Origin: Pedobacter boryungensis
GTDB lineage: Bacteria > Bacteroidota > Bacteroidia > Sphingobacteriales > Sphingobacteriaceae
Length of the DNA: 64,000 nucleotides
Assembly: GCF_013204825.1 (NCBI RefSeq)
Contig: NZ_JABMKV010000004.1
Coordinates: forward strand, 98,267 to 162,266
Reading direction: 5' to 3'
The notes beneath the pieces are model-generated. The model was not told where the DNA came from. It ran no database searches and saw only the letters and a program-made list of their open reading frames with translations. The translations under genes and the position numbers were made by a program. Below are positions 26,631 to 36,133 of the stretch, piece after piece. Positions within the stretch are counted from its first letter, which is position 1; the number at the start of each line of letters is the position of its first letter.

Positions 26631-28151
26631 ATGAAAGCTAAAAAACTCGTACTGTTAATTCTGGATGGCTGGGGCTACGGAAAAAAAGATAAATCTGATG
26701 CTGCTTATATAGCGAATACTCCTTTTTTCGATTCTATTTTAAAAAAATATCCAAACTCAAAATTAGAAGCATCGGGTGAAGCTGTGGGTTTACCTGCAGG
26801 GCAAATGGGAAATTCGGAGGTTGGGCACATGAATTTGGGTGCGGGTAGAGTAGTTTATCAAGAATTAGGTAGAATTAATAAAGCTATAACAGATCGAACT
26901 TTGCACAGTAATGAGACTTTAGTGAATGCCTTTAACTACGCAAAAGAAAATAATAAAGCTGTTCATTTTATAGGTTTAGTATCAGATGGTGGTGTACATG
27001 CACACATCAATCATTTAAAAGCATTGTGCGATGCAGCCAATGAAAAAGGATTAAAGGATGTTTTCATTCATGCTTTTTTAGATGGAAGAGACACTGATCC
27101 CAACTCTGGCTTAGGTTTTATTAAAGATTTAGATAACCATTTAAAAACTTCTGCAGGTAAAATTGCGAGTTTAACTGGTCGTTATTATGCAATGGATAGG
27201 GATAACCGTTGGGAACGAGTAAAATTAGCTTACGACGTATTAGTAAATGGAATTGGTGAAAAAGCTATCAATGCTGAAGATGCTATCCAAAAATCTTATT
27301 CTGAAGGCATTACTGATGAATTTACGAAACCTATTGTAATTACCAATGTAGATGGAACACCAACAGCTACTATTAAAGCTGATGATGTTGTAATTTGCTT
27401 TAACTATAGAACAGACAGGGGTCGCGAAATTACTTCGGTGTTAAGCCAAAAAGATTATCCAGATTTTGGGATGAAAAAATTGCCTTTGTATTATGTAACT
27501 ATGACCACTTACGACGAAAGTTTTGAGAATGTTAAAGTTGTATTTAAAAAAGACGATCTTTCTAATACATTAGGTGAAGTTTTAGAAGCTCATCATAAAA
27601 ATCAAATCCGTATTGCAGAAACCGAGAAATATCCTCATGTTACATTTTTCTTTTCTGGGGGAAGAGAAAAGGAATTTGAAAATGAAAAACGAATTTTAGT
27701 TCCTTCACCGAAAGTAGCTACATATGATTTACAACCAGAAATGAGTGCAGCAGGAATCACTTCAGCTATAAATAAAGAATTGGAAAGCGGCTGGCCAGAT
27801 TTTGTATGCCTAAACTTTGCTAACCCAGATATGGTTGGACACACTGGCGTTTTTGATGCTGTTGTTAAAGCGGTTGAAACTGCAGACGCTTGCGCAGAAC
27901 ATGTCGTAACTACGGGTGTTGCAAATGGATATTCATTTATTATCCTAGCAGATCATGGTAATTCGGAATTTATGATTAATAACGATGGTTCGGTTAATAC
28001 TGCACATACAACGAATTTAGTTCCATGTATTTTAATTGATGAAGATTATAAGACCATAGCTGATGGAAAATTAGGTGATATTGCTCCTACTATTTTGAAA
28101 ATTATGGGTATTGATATCCCTGAAATCATGACAGGAAATGTTTTAGTATAA
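26631..28151 (+). CDS. gpmI: 2,3-bisphosphoglycerate-independent phosphoglycerate mutase
   Basis: A 506-residue manganese-dependent glycolytic enzyme interconverting 3- and 2-phosphoglycerate. It starts MKAKKLVLLILDGWGYG at 26631, the typical N-terminus; an in-frame TTG 39 bases upstream is not needed. The catalytic Ser loop PAGQMGNSEVGHMNLGAG, FLDGRDTDP, CFNYRTDRGRE, NFANPDMVGHTG and ADHGNSE are all intact. The stop overlaps the start of the following lipoprotein gene by one base, so the two are cotranscribed. Confidence 0.97.
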   Translation: MKAKKLVLLILDGWGYGKKDKSDAAYIANTPFFDSILKKYPNSKLEASGEAVGLPAGQMGNSEVGHMNLGAGRVVYQELGRINKAITDRTLHSNETLVNAFNYAKENNKAVHFIGLVSDGGVHAHINHLKALCDAANEKGLKDVFIHAFLDGRDTDPNSGLGFIKDLDNHLKTSAGKIASLTGRYYAMDRDNRWERVKLAYDVLVNGIGEKAINAEDAIQKSYSEGITDEFTKPIVITNVDGTPTATIKADDVVICFNYRTDRGREITSVLSQKDYPDFGMKKLPLYYVTMTTYDESFENVKVVFKKDDLSNTLGEVLEAHHKNQIRIAETEKYPHVTFFFSGGREKEFENEKRILVPSPKVATYDLQPEMSAAGITSAINKELESGWPDFVCLNFANPDMVGHTGVFDAVVKAVETADACAEHVVTTGVANGYSFIILADHGNSEFMINNDGSVNTAHTTNLVPCILIDEDYKTIADGKLGDIAPTILKIMGIDIPEIMTGNVLV

Positions 28152-28675
28152 TGAAGAAACTTATTTTCATTTGTGCTATGTGTATTTTTAGTGCTTGTAC
28201 TTTAAAAGAACAAGAGAAAATAGCTACTAAGTCTTATTTTGATCTGGAAAGTTATTTTAAACAAGAGGCAACACGTTTAACAAAAGCAAATCAACCAATT
28301 AGTAAAACTGTTTTGGTAAATGGCAATGCCGAAGCAAAAAGCCTATTAATTAATAACTGGGAAAATGAATTAAGTTCATTTATAGAGGCTGATATTAACA
28401 AAGCATCTTGGAGAAGTTCATTTGAGGTCAAAAAAACAGAAAGTTTAACAACTTATACATCAAACAGCAAAAAAATTCCTGTTAAAAAACTAGAAATAAA
28501 CTATAAAGACAACAAGGTAATGGCTATTAAAATCTTGGTGACTAATACTAATGATTTATATACATCTCAAGATAGCTTGAGTTATTACCCAGATAGTTTG
28601 TATCAAATAAAAAAGACACAGCATATTAAGCTGATGGATGAAAAAAGATACCAAATTACTGGAAAGTTTAAATAG
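28151..28675 (+). CDS. Small hypothetical lipoprotein
   Basis: A 174-residue protein with a lipoprotein signal (FSAC, lipidated Cys16). The mature domain has charged and beta-rich segments (VKKLEINYKDNKVMAIKILV) that I do not assign to a family. It overlaps gpmI by one base (TAATG), implying translational coupling, though no link to glycolysis is evident. No clear terminator follows. Confidence 0.72.
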   Translation: MKKLIFICAMCIFSACTLKEQEKIATKSYFDLESYFKQEATRLTKANQPISKTVLVNGNAEAKSLLINNWENELSSFIEADINKASWRSSFEVKKTESLTTYTSNSKKIPVKKLEINYKDNKVMAIKILVTNTNDLYTSQDSLSYYPDSLYQIKKTQHIKLMDEKRYQITGKFK

Positions 28676-28791
28676 AACATCTTACCATACTCATACACCG
28701 ATAGTATCAATTTCTAAGGAGCTTCTTATAGTACATATCCCATATGTACTAAGATGCGGCATTAACAAGCACAGCTAAAAAATAAAAAAAA

Positions 28792-28823
28792 TTTGCGTAG
28801 TTAAATAACTACGCATATATTTG
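28792..28823 (+). promoter_or_regulatory. Promoter of the arsR cassette
   Basis: TTTG (28792-28795), 20 bases, then TATATTTG (28816-28823) match the phylum's -33/-7 consensus. The predicted start is near 28827, leaving a leader of about 15 bases. Confidence 0.82.
28794..28815. promoter_or_regulatory. Palindromic operator O1 in the promoter spacer
   Basis: TGCGTAGTTA and TAACTACGCA are perfect 10-bp arms around AA. The palindrome fills the spacer between the -33 and -7 boxes, so a bound repressor would block RNA polymerase. It is the likely site of the ArsR-family protein encoded directly downstream. Confidence 0.8.
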
Positions 28824-28839
28824 TAGTCAAATAACTACA
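28822..28839. promoter_or_regulatory. Palindromic operator O2 at the transcription start
   Basis: TGTAGT and ACTACA arms. The 16-base core GTAGTCAAATAACTAC differs from O1 by a single base. It overlaps the predicted transcription start and ends two bases before the ATG. Confidence 0.75.
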
Positions 28840-28841
28840 TA

Positions 28842-29165
28842 ATGAATTTAAGAAGAGATGTATTTCAAGCAATAGCAGATCCAACAAGAAGGGCTATTCT
28901 CATATTGGTTGCTTCGCAATCTATGACAGCAGGTGCAATCGCATCAAATTTTGATACAGCAAGACCAACTGTTTCCAAACACTTGCAGATACTTACCGAA
29001 TGCGAATTGTTGGAACAAGAACAAAACGGAAGAGAAATTTCTTATCACATCAATGCTAAAAAAATGAAAGAAGTAGCTGATTTTATTGAACCTTTCAGAA
29101 CGATGTGGGATGATAGATTTAATAAATTAGAAAATATTATGAAAATCTATCAGGATAAAAAATAG
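28842..29165 (+). CDS. ArsR/SmtB-family transcriptional regulator
   Basis: A 107-residue winged-helix protein. [16 protein letters not shown] and the recognition helix [18 protein letters not shown] are typical of the ArsR branch that regulates SRPBCC (AHSA1) genes. No metal-binding CxC motif is present, so it is probably not a metal sensor. First gene of a five-gene plus-strand cassette; two palindromes overlapping its promoter suggest autorepression. The leader is very short and has no Shine-Dalgarno site. Confidence 0.92.
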   Translation: MNLRRDVFQAIADPTRRAILILVASQSMTAGAIASNFDTARPTVSKHLQILTECELLEQEQNGREISYHINAKKMKEVADFIEPFRTMWDDRFNKLENIMKIYQDKK

Positions 29166-29170
29166 GAAAA

Positions 29171-29635
29171 ATGGAAAGAAAAACAAAAGTTAATGCAGAG
29201 GATAATACACAGGAATTGCAAATCGTCAGAGAGTTTGATTTACCGTTAGAACTACTTTTTAAAGCATATGCAGAGCCAGAAATTGTAGAACAATGGATGG
29301 GAACAAAAGTATTAAAGTTAGAAAATAAAAATCATGGAGGATATCAATTTGAAACAACTGATCCAAAGGGAAATAAACATCGCTTTAATGGCGTAATCCA
29401 TGAATTTGTATCAAACGAGAAAATTACGAGAACATTCGAAATGGAAAATACCCCGTTTGATGTTCAACTTGAATTTTTAACCTTTGAGAAATTGACAGAA
29501 GATACCAGCAAGCTCACCATGCATGTTTTATATAAATCAACTGAAGTAAGAAATCAAATATTGGCTTTACCTTTTGCTCAAGGTATAAATATGGCACATA
29601 ACAGAATACAAGATATTGTAAGCAAACTAAAATAA
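29171..29635 (+). CDS. SRPBCC/AHSA1-like protein
   Basis: A 154-residue START-like fold protein: REFDLPLELLFKAYAEPEIVEQWMG at residues 17-41 and a C-terminal helix GINMAHNRIQDIVSKL. Such proteins bind hydrophobic ligands; the name AHSA1 comes from the eukaryotic Hsp90 activator and does not show that function here. Five bases separate it from the ArsR gene, the usual pairing for this family. The ligand is unknown. Confidence 0.88.
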   Translation: MERKTKVNAEDNTQELQIVREFDLPLELLFKAYAEPEIVEQWMGTKVLKLENKNHGGYQFETTDPKGNKHRFNGVIHEFVSNEKITRTFEMENTPFDVQLEFLTFEKLTEDTSKLTMHVLYKSTEVRNQILALPFAQGINMAHNRIQDIVSKLK

Positions 29636-29642
29636 TTTAACC

Positions 29643-30029
29643 ATGGCCACAATAAAATCAACTAAAATTATCTATTGGATTACTACAATTTGGCTTTCCT
29701 TAGGTATGCTATCTACCGGAATAGTACAGGTATTAAAAATAAAAGATGAGGTAGCTATGTTTACACACCTAGGTTACCCTTCCTATTTGCTCACTATACT
29801 TGGAATTTGGAAAATTTTAGGTGTAATAGTTATACTTATCCCGAGATTTCCAATATTAAAAGAATGGGCGTATGCAGGTTTCTTTTTTACCATGTCGGGA
29901 GCCATTTTTTCTCATTTGGCTACTAGTGATAATTCTAAAGATTTTTTTGGCCCCACCTTATTACTTACTCTAACATTATTATCTTGGTATTTTAGACATC
30001 AACTAAAAAAATTGCCAATTAATAACTAG
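29643..30029 (+). CDS. DoxX-family membrane protein
   Basis: A 128-residue protein with four hydrophobic segments (about 10-28, 45-64, 73-92, 98-115), matching the small DoxX/DoxD-like membrane family (FTHLGYPSYLLTILGIWKILGVIVIL). The biochemical role of this subgroup is unclear. It lies 7 bases after the SRPBCC gene in the ArsR cassette. Confidence 0.85.
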   Translation: MATIKSTKIIYWITTIWLSLGMLSTGIVQVLKIKDEVAMFTHLGYPSYLLTILGIWKILGVIVILIPRFPILKEWAYAGFFFTMSGAIFSHLATSDNSKDFFGPTLLLTLTLLSWYFRHQLKKLPINN

Positions 30030-30033
30030 AATT

Positions 30034-30612
30034 ATGAATCCAAAAGTTGATTTTTATTTTCAAAAAGCTACAAAATGGCAAGAAGAATTGCTACAACTGA
30101 GGGCAGTTGCGCTTGATTGTGGCTTAACTGAAGAATTGAAGTGGGGTGTTCCGTGCTATACATTTCAAAATACCAACATTGTTTTAATTCATGACTTTAA
30201 AGAATATTGTGCGTATTTATTTTTTAAAGGCGTGTTGTTAAAAGATCCTAAAAAAATCCTCATCCAACAAACCAAAAATGTACAAGTAGCTCGTCAAATT
30301 CGGTTTACAAACATTCGAGAAATAATCGATGCTAAAGCTGTTTTGAAAGCATACATTTTTGAAGCTATCGAAGTAGAAAAAGCTGGATTAAAAGCCGAGT
30401 TTAAAAAAACTACAGCGTTTCCTATTTCTGAAGAGTTTCAACATAAATTGGATGAAATCCCAACTTTAAAAACAGCATTTAATGCTTTAACGCCAGGTAG
30501 ACAAAGAGCATATTTGTTATACTTTTCTGCACCTAAACAAGCTAAAACTCGTGAAACAAGAGTAGAAAAATGTATCCCTCAAATTTTTGAAGGCAAAGGT
30601 TTAAATGATTAA
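30034..30612 (+). CDS. YdeI/DUF1801-type protein
   Basis: A 192-residue soluble protein. The N-terminal half (about 15-115) resembles DUF1801 (EELKWGVPCYTFQNTNIVLI, YCAYLFFKGVLLKDP). The C-terminal part has the YdeI-like PGRQRAYLLYFSAPKQAKTRETRVEKC motif. Catalytic function is unknown. Fourth gene of the ArsR cassette, 4 bases after doxX. Confidence 0.82.
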   Translation: MNPKVDFYFQKATKWQEELLQLRAVALDCGLTEELKWGVPCYTFQNTNIVLIHDFKEYCAYLFFKGVLLKDPKKILIQQTKNVQVARQIRFTNIREIIDAKAVLKAYIFEAIEVEKAGLKAEFKKTTAFPISEEFQHKLDEIPTLKTAFNALTPGRQRAYLLYFSAPKQAKTRETRVEKCIPQIFEGKGLND

Positions 30613-30645
30613 TTTGATGAATAATTAAGCTAAAAGCATATAAAC

Positions 30646-31209
30646 ATGAGTGTAAAAAGACAACTATCGCCACAACAAGAAGCAGAGATTCTTGATATCT
30701 TAAAAACACGCTTTGAGAAAAATAAAAGCCGCCATGAGGACTTGGAATGGACCAATGTGCTAGCAAAACTAAAATCAAATAGTACCAAATTATGGTCACT
30801 TAATGAAATGGAAATCACAGGTGGCGAACCAGATGTTGTTGGATACGATAAAGAGACAGATGAATATATTTTTTACGATTGTTCAGCAGAAAGTCCTAAA
30901 AGCCGCAGAAGTTTGTGTTACGATCATCAAGCATTGGAAGCAAGGAAGGAACATAAACCAGAGAACAGTGCTATGGAAATGGCCGCTGATATGGGTATTG
31001 AGATTTTAACAGAAGACCAATATCGAGAACTGCAACAGCTAGGAAATTTCGATACAAAAACATCAAGTTGGATTATTACACCAGAATCAATAAGAAAATT
31101 AGGCGGTGCATTATTTTGCGATCGTCGTTATAACACAGTTTTTTTATATCATAATGGCGCAGAATCCTATTATGCAGCTAGAGGATTTCGCGGATATTTA
31201 AGAGTTTAA
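30646..31209 (+). CDS. DUF4256 domain protein
   Basis: A 187-residue protein covering a full DUF4256: WSLNEMEITGGEPDVVGYD, FYDCSAESPKSRRSLCYD, MAADMGIEILTEDQYRELQ, SWIITPESIRKLGGALFCDRRYNTVFLYHNGAESYYAARGFRG is split across the last 60 residues. Conserved polar positions (Asp/Glu, Cys) could be catalytic, but no activity is known to me. Last gene of the ArsR cassette, 33 bases after the YdeI-like gene, followed by a strong terminator. Confidence 0.85.
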   Translation: MSVKRQLSPQQEAEILDILKTRFEKNKSRHEDLEWTNVLAKLKSNSTKLWSLNEMEITGGEPDVVGYDKETDEYIFYDCSAESPKSRRSLCYDHQALEARKEHKPENSAMEMAADMGIEILTEDQYRELQQLGNFDTKTSSWIITPESIRKLGGALFCDRRYNTVFLYHNGAESYYAARGFRGYLRV

Positions 31210-31226
31210 TCCTTCAAATTATCCCT

Positions 31227-31265
31227 AACAAAAAAGTCCTTGATAGTTTCAAGGACTTTTTTGTT
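31227..31265. terminator. Bidirectional terminator, DUF4256 / TPR gene
   Basis: A perfect 17-bp stem (31227-31243 with 31249-31265) and a five-base loop; A and T runs lie within the stem ends, so it can act on both strands. Confidence 0.9.
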
Positions 31266-31280
31266 ATATACTTTTACTTA

Positions 31281-31907
31281 TTATTTCAGACTAGTAATTT
31301 GTGCCTTTACATAATCGATTAAAGAAATAATATCTTTTCGTAAAGGTTGTATAGTTAATACTTTTTGAAAATCAGCAATTGAATTATTAAAAATGGCTAC
31401 AACAGCAGCTTTTTCTGTTGCTTTTTTAATCTTATACGATTTAAAAATAGCATAATCCTTATAAGCAATACCTCTGTTTTGTAAAATCTGGGTGTCCTCT
31501 TCGCCATTTATTTCAATTGCTTTAGAAAAATCTTTTATTGCAGACGTATAAAAATTTTCTCTCATTTGATTGAGCGCTTCTTTAGGTAAGTTCGCAATGT
31601 TTAATCTAGCTTTACCCCTGTAATAATACGCAGAGTAATCATTTGGTTTTAAAACAATTAAACGGCTATAAGCAGTAATCGCGTTTTCAAAATCTCCACA
31701 TTGAAAATTTGAATAAGCTAACATTCTTAATACATTCACATTGTTTGGGTCAGCATTATCTGCTTTCGATAGCTGGGCGACTGCGGTTTTATAATCGCCT
31801 TTCATCCACGCTTGTGTGCCCATTTTCTCATAATTACCCTGAGCATAAACAGAACCAGCAGCAGAAACTATAAATAACAATAAAAATGTTTTTTTAAGAT
31901 AATCCAT
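31281..31907 (-). CDS. Tetratricopeptide repeat protein, exported
   Basis: A 208-residue protein with a signal peptide ending VYAQG near residue 23. About four TPR units follow (AWMKGDYKTAVAQLSKAD, AYSNFQCGDFENAITAYSRLI, YYRGKARLNIAN, NRGIAYKDYAIFKSYKIKKATEKA). Probably a periplasmic protein-interaction module; its partner is unknown. Monocistronic on the minus strand. Confidence 0.85.
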   Translation of the reverse strand: MDYLKKTFLLLFIVSAAGSVYAQGNYEKMGTQAWMKGDYKTAVAQLSKADNADPNNVNVLRMLAYSNFQCGDFENAITAYSRLIVLKPNDYSAYYYRGKARLNIANLPKEALNQMRENFYTSAIKDFSKAIEINGEEDTQILQNRGIAYKDYAIFKSYKIKKATEKAAVVAIFNNSIADFQKVLTIQPLRKDIISLIDYVKAQITSLK

Positions 31908-32105
31908 TAAGCGTTTTATTTAGTTAAAATTACAAAATCCCTAACAAAAGAACAATAAATGCTAGTTTAGTTTAGTATAACCTGCTTATTGCAACTATCA
32001 TACCATTTGTAAATATTAAGGTAAACGCTAAATTAGTTAAATATGATATACACAAACAATATTTTTTAGGCTGACTTTTTAACAGGCGTACTTCATGTTT
32101 TCGTT

Positions 32106-32121
32106 TTTGGCACAAGAGTTG
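32106..32121 (+). promoter_or_regulatory. Possible sigma-54-like promoter upstream of lon
   Basis: TTGGCAC (32106-32112), five bases, then TTGA. This matches the -24 element and spacing of sigma-54 promoters, with A in place of C at the end of the -12 element. It lies about 85 bases before the lon ATG. No standard TAnnTTTG box is seen nearer the gene. I see no enhancer-binding site. Confidence 0.35.
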
Positions 32122-32207
32122 AAAATATACCCAATAATACAGAATTAATACTTTTTTACGGCAACGCTGTCAGTTTGTCGTTTTATACTATTTTTAAAAG
32201 GCCAATA

Positions 32208-34679
32208 ATGAGCAAACAAGATCAATTTGATTTTAGTCACGCACTACCCATAATAAATGAAGATACTGAGTTCTTCCCATTAATGTCTCAACAAGACGAA
32301 GATGAGATGAATAATGAAGAAACACCAGAAATACTTGCAATACTACCGCTAAGAAATACAGTTTTATTTCCAGGCGTAGTTATCCCAATTACTGTTGGCC
32401 GAGATAAATCTATTAAACTCATCAAAGAAGCCTACAAAGGTGACAAGATTATCGGTGTGGTTTCACAACGTGATGTATCTATTGAAGACCCAACTTTTGA
32501 GCAATTAAATAGCGTTGGTACCGTAGCACAAATTATTAAGATGCTACAAATGCCAGATGGTAATACCACAGTTATCATTCAAGGTAAACAACGTTTCCAA
32601 CTGGTAGAAGAAGTTCAATCTGAACCTTATATTAAAGCAATTATTGCAAAATTTTCTGAATCAAAGCATAAAGCTGATAAAGAATTTAAAACGTTGGTTG
32701 CTTCTATAAAGGAAATGTCTTCTCAAATCATTCAACTTTCACCTAACATTCCGAGCGAGGCTGGAATTGCATTAAAAAACATAGAAAGTACTTCCTTCTT
32801 AATCAATTTCATCTCTTCAAATATGAATGCAGATGTAGCTGATAAACAAAAAATGCTCGAAATGGGCAATTTGCGTAAACGTGCTGAAATGGTAATGGAA
32901 CTTTTAACAACTGAATTACAGATGTTAGAACTTAAAAACCAAATCCAATCTAAAGTTCGTACAGATTTAGATAAACAACAACGTGATTATTTTTTAAATG
33001 CACAGTTAAAAACCATACAGGAAGAATTAGGTGGAAATTCATCTGATTTAGAATATGATGCCTTGCAAGTTAGAGCTAAAAAGAAAAAATGGGCAAAACA
33101 AATTGCCGATCATTTTGGCAAAGAGTTAGAAAAATTAGGTAGAATGAATCCACAGGCACCAGATTATTCTATACAAATGAATTATTTGGAACTATTGCTC
33201 GATTTACCTTGGAATGATTTCACTAAAGATAATTTCGATTTAAAACGAGCTCAACGTATTTTAGATAAAGATCACTTTGGTTTAGAAAAAGTAAAACAAC
33301 GCATTATAGAATATTTGGCCGTTCTGAAATTAAAAAAAGATATGAAAGCCCCTATTTTATGTTTAGTTGGGCCTCCAGGAGTTGGAAAAACCTCCTTGGG
33401 TAAATCTATTGCAAAAGCAATTAACCGCAAATATGTACGTATGGCTTTAGGCGGAATTAGAGATGAAGCGGAAATTCGTGGTCATAGAAAAACATATATA
33501 GGTGCAATGCCAGGTAGAATTATCCAATCCATTAAAAAAGCTGGTGCAGCAAATCCGGTTTTTGTATTGGATGAAATTGATAAAGTTGGGTCAGATTTTC
33601 GCGGTGATCCTTCATCAGCTTTGCTAGAAGTTTTAGATCCAGAACAAAATAACGCTTTCAATGATCATTATGTTGAGGCAGATTATGATTTATCTAATGT
33701 ATTATTTATCGCCACCGCAAATTCATTAAGCACTATACAACCTGCACTTTTAGATCGTATGGAAATTATTGAAGTAAATGGATATACGATTGAAGAAAAA
33801 ATAGAAATTGCTAAAAAATATTTATTACCTAAACAAAAAGAAGTTCACGGCTTAAAATCTAAAGACATTTCTCTTAAATCTTCATTAATTGAAAAAGTGA
33901 TTGAAGATTATACACGTGAAAGTGGTGTACGTGGTTTGGAAAAGAAAATTGGTTCGTTAGTACGTGGTATTGCAACCAAAATTGCAATGGAAGAAACGTA
34001 TGAACCCGTATTGAATTTAGAAGATGTAGAACGCATTTTAGGCGCTCCTATTTATGATAAAGATGCTTATGAGGGTAACGAAGTTGCTGGTGTTGTAACT
34101 GGTTTAGCATGGACTTCAGTTGGTGGTGATATATTGTTTATTGAAGCGAGTTTAAGTCCTGGAAAAGGGAAATTAACATTGACAGGTAATTTGGGCGATG
34201 TAATGAAAGAATCTGCCGTGATTGCTTTAGCTTACATTAGAGCACATGCAGGATTATTTGGTATTGATAATGCACTATTTGATCAGTTCGATATCCATGT
34301 GCATGTTCCAGCTGGAGCTACACCAAAAGATGGTCCATCGGCAGGTATAACTATGCTTACCGCTTTAACATCAGCATTCACTCAACGTAAAGTGAAATCA
34401 AATTTAGCTATGACAGGCGAAATCACACTTCGTGGGAAAGTATTGCCAGTTGGGGGGATTAAAGAAAAAATCTTAGCTGCTAAACGAGCAAATATTAAGG
34501 AAATCATTTTATGTAAATCTAATCGAAAAGATATTTTAGAGATTAAAGAAGATTATATAAAAGACCTGAAATTTCATTATGTTAGTGAAATGAAAGAGGT
34601 AATCGAGTTGGCTTTAACGAAAGATAAAGTGAAAGATGCACAAGATTTAAGTATAAAAAAACCAATTGTAACAAATTAA
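32208..34679 (+). CDS. lon: ATP-dependent protease La (Lon)
   Basis: Starting at ATG 32208 gives 823 residues; an in-frame TTG 33 bases upstream is less likely. Order: N-terminal LON substrate-binding domain (about 40-240, [17 protein letters not shown]), a coiled-coil region, AAA+ ATPase (Walker [14 protein letters not shown], Walker B VFVLDEID), and a C-terminal protease with the catalytic Ser in [10 protein letters not shown]. It degrades misfolded and regulatory proteins in the cytosol. The 300-base upstream gap holds a sigma-54-like site. The LpxR-like gene starts 4 bases after the stop. Confidence 0.97.
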   Translation: MSKQDQFDFSHALPIINEDTEFFPLMSQQDEDEMNNEETPEILAILPLRNTVLFPGVVIPITVGRDKSIKLIKEAYKGDKIIGVVSQRDVSIEDPTFEQLNSVGTVAQIIKMLQMPDGNTTVIIQGKQRFQLVEEVQSEPYIKAIIAKFSESKHKADKEFKTLVASIKEMSSQIIQLSPNIPSEAGIALKNIESTSFLINFISSNMNADVADKQKMLEMGNLRKRAEMVMELLTTELQMLELKNQIQSKVRTDLDKQQRDYFLNAQLKTIQEELGGNSSDLEYDALQVRAKKKKWAKQIADHFGKELEKLGRMNPQAPDYSIQMNYLELLLDLPWNDFTKDNFDLKRAQRILDKDHFGLEKVKQRIIEYLAVLKLKKDMKAPILCLVGPPGVGKTSLGKSIAKAINRKYVRMALGGIRDEAEIRGHRKTYIGAMPGRIIQSIKKAGAANPVFVLDEIDKVGSDFRGDPSSALLEVLDPEQNNAFNDHYVEADYDLSNVLFIATANSLSTIQPALLDRMEIIEVNGYTIEEKIEIAKKYLLPKQKEVHGLKSKDISLKSSLIEKVIEDYTRESGVRGLEKKIGSLVRGIATKIAMEETYEPVLNLEDVERILGAPIYDKDAYEGNEVAGVVTGLAWTSVGGDILFIEASLSPGKGKLTLTGNLGDVMKESAVIALAYIRAHAGLFGIDNALFDQFDIHVHVPAGATPKDGPSAGITMLTALTSAFTQRKVKSNLAMTGEITLRGKVLPVGGIKEKILAAKRANIKEIILCKSNRKDILEIKEDYIKDLKFHYVSEMKEVIELALTKDKVKDAQDLSIKKPIVTN

Positions 34680-34683
34680 GCTA

Positions 34684-35637
34684 ATGCGATTAAAACTCTC
34701 TTTCCTTATTGCTATATTATTTTTAGTTGGCTCAAGCAGTTTCGCTCAAACATTTAAAAATGAGTTTGGCTTTAAAAGCGATAATGATGCTTATCTTTTT
34801 TATGGACAAGATCGTTACTACACTAACGGTTTGTTTATTTATTTTCGTCACGCAACTGATCAACAAAAATTAGGGGAAAAATTAGAAAAAGTAACCTATG
34901 AGATTTCTGCTGGACAAAAAATGTTCAATCCTATTTCTGGATATGCACCTGATCCGAATAAGCAAGATCGTCCGTTTGCGGGTTACTTATATGCTGGTGG
35001 AAATGTAAATTTATTTTATAAAAATGAGCGAATTTTAAAAGCTGGATTAGAAGTTGGAACTGTTGGCCCGGATGCTTTAGGAGAAGATGCTCAAAAGTTA
35101 TTGCATGATCTAGTTGGTTTTTATACCATTGATGGCTGGCAGTATCAGATCAAAAATGAATTAGCAGTTAATCTTTCTGCTCAATACACGCAATTATTAC
35201 ATCGCTCTGCAAAAAACAATGTAGATTTCTCTTTAGAAGGATACACAAATGCAGGTACAACGTTTAGTGGTGCTGGAGTTGGAATTTTATTTAGAGCAGG
35301 TGATATCAATCAACTATTCAATTCTTCGTACACGAACAGTGCAATCAGCAATAACGCTAAAACAACCAAATTGGTAAAAAATGAGTTATTTTTCTATGCT
35401 AAACCGCAGCTTAATGTTGTGGCTTATGATGCAACAATACAAGGAAGTATGTTTAATAACGATAGTCCTGTAACTTTTGAACCGAAACGTTTGGTATTTG
35501 CACAGCAGTTAGGCTTTAATTATAGTACACCTCGTTTTACTTTTGATTATGGTGTGTTGTTTAAATCTAAGGAAATAAAAAGCACCGCAAAAGCACATCA
35601 GTATGGAACAATTTCTATGTTCTATCGATTTAATTAA
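34684..35637 (+). CDS. LpxR-like lipid A deacylase family outer-membrane protein
   Basis: A 317-residue protein with a signal peptide ending SFAQT (about residue 22) and beta-barrel-like strands. KSDNDAYLFYGQDRYYTNGLFIYFRH resembles the N-terminal active-site strand of LpxR (DUF2219), which removes a 3'-acyloxyacyl chain from lipid A. Activity is inferred from family. It starts 4 bases after lon, so it may be cotranscribed, although a functional tie is not obvious. Confidence 0.82.
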   Translation: MRLKLSFLIAILFLVGSSSFAQTFKNEFGFKSDNDAYLFYGQDRYYTNGLFIYFRHATDQQKLGEKLEKVTYEISAGQKMFNPISGYAPDPNKQDRPFAGYLYAGGNVNLFYKNERILKAGLEVGTVGPDALGEDAQKLLHDLVGFYTIDGWQYQIKNELAVNLSAQYTQLLHRSAKNNVDFSLEGYTNAGTTFSGAGVGILFRAGDINQLFNSSYTNSAISNNAKTTKLVKNELFFYAKPQLNVVAYDATIQGSMFNNDSPVTFEPKRLVFAQQLGFNYSTPRFTFDYGVLFKSKEIKSTAKAHQYGTISMFYRFN

Positions 35638-35654
35638 AAAATTTCCAGCTATTT

Positions 35655-35689
35655 AAAAAAGCCCAGACTAATCTAGTCCGGGCTTTTTT
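35655..35689. terminator. Bidirectional terminator, LpxR-like / arfB
   Basis: A 16-bp stem (AAAAAAGCCCAGACTA with its complement, one G-T pair) with a three-base loop and T run. It overlaps the last codons of the convergent arfB-like gene. Confidence 0.87.
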
Positions 35690-36078
35690 CTATTTTCTTT
35701 TTTTGAAGAGGTAATTGATTTAGTCATTAATCTTTTCTCAATTACACCTTTAGGAATTTTAGTGGGTTTACGTTTTTTCTGTACTTGAAGTGATTTAGTT
35801 AATAAGTTCATCAACTTAAGTACAGTTCGCTGTTTATTTAAAAGCTGACTCCTATCCTCTTGAGAAACAATATGCAAATTACCTTCTGAATCTAATCTGT
35901 TTGATAATTTTTCCTCCAATAAACTTTTTTCATCATCTGATAAAAAAGAAGCATTTGCAATAGTAAAAATCAGTTCTACCTTACTCGAAACTTTATTAAC
36001 GTTTTGTCCTCCTTTTCCTCCGCTTCGCGAAGTTTTAAAAGTTACTTCTTTAATTATATCTTCTTTTGGAGGTATCAT
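35668..36078 (-). CDS. arfB: ArfB-type peptidyl-tRNA hydrolase (ribosome rescue)
   Basis: A 136-residue protein with the release-factor GGQ motif (SGGKGGQNVNK near residues 18-28), which hydrolyses peptidyl-tRNA on stalled ribosomes. The C-terminal tail is strongly basic (KKRKPTKIPKG and onward), as needed for binding the empty mRNA channel. No codon-recognition domain, so it is a rescue factor and not RF1/RF2. The last codons overlap the terminator hairpin shared with the LpxR-like gene. Confidence 0.93.
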   Translation of the reverse strand: MIPPKEDIIKEVTFKTSRSGGKGGQNVNKVSSKVELIFTIANASFLSDDEKSLLEEKLSNRLDSEGNLHIVSQEDRSQLLNKQRTVLKLMNLLTKSLQVQKKRKPTKIPKGVIEKRLMTKSITSSKKENRKKPGLD

Positions 36079-36133
36079 CCTGTAAAGATAGTCATTGTTA
36101 GGAATTCAAAAACATTCAAATCAGATGACTAAG

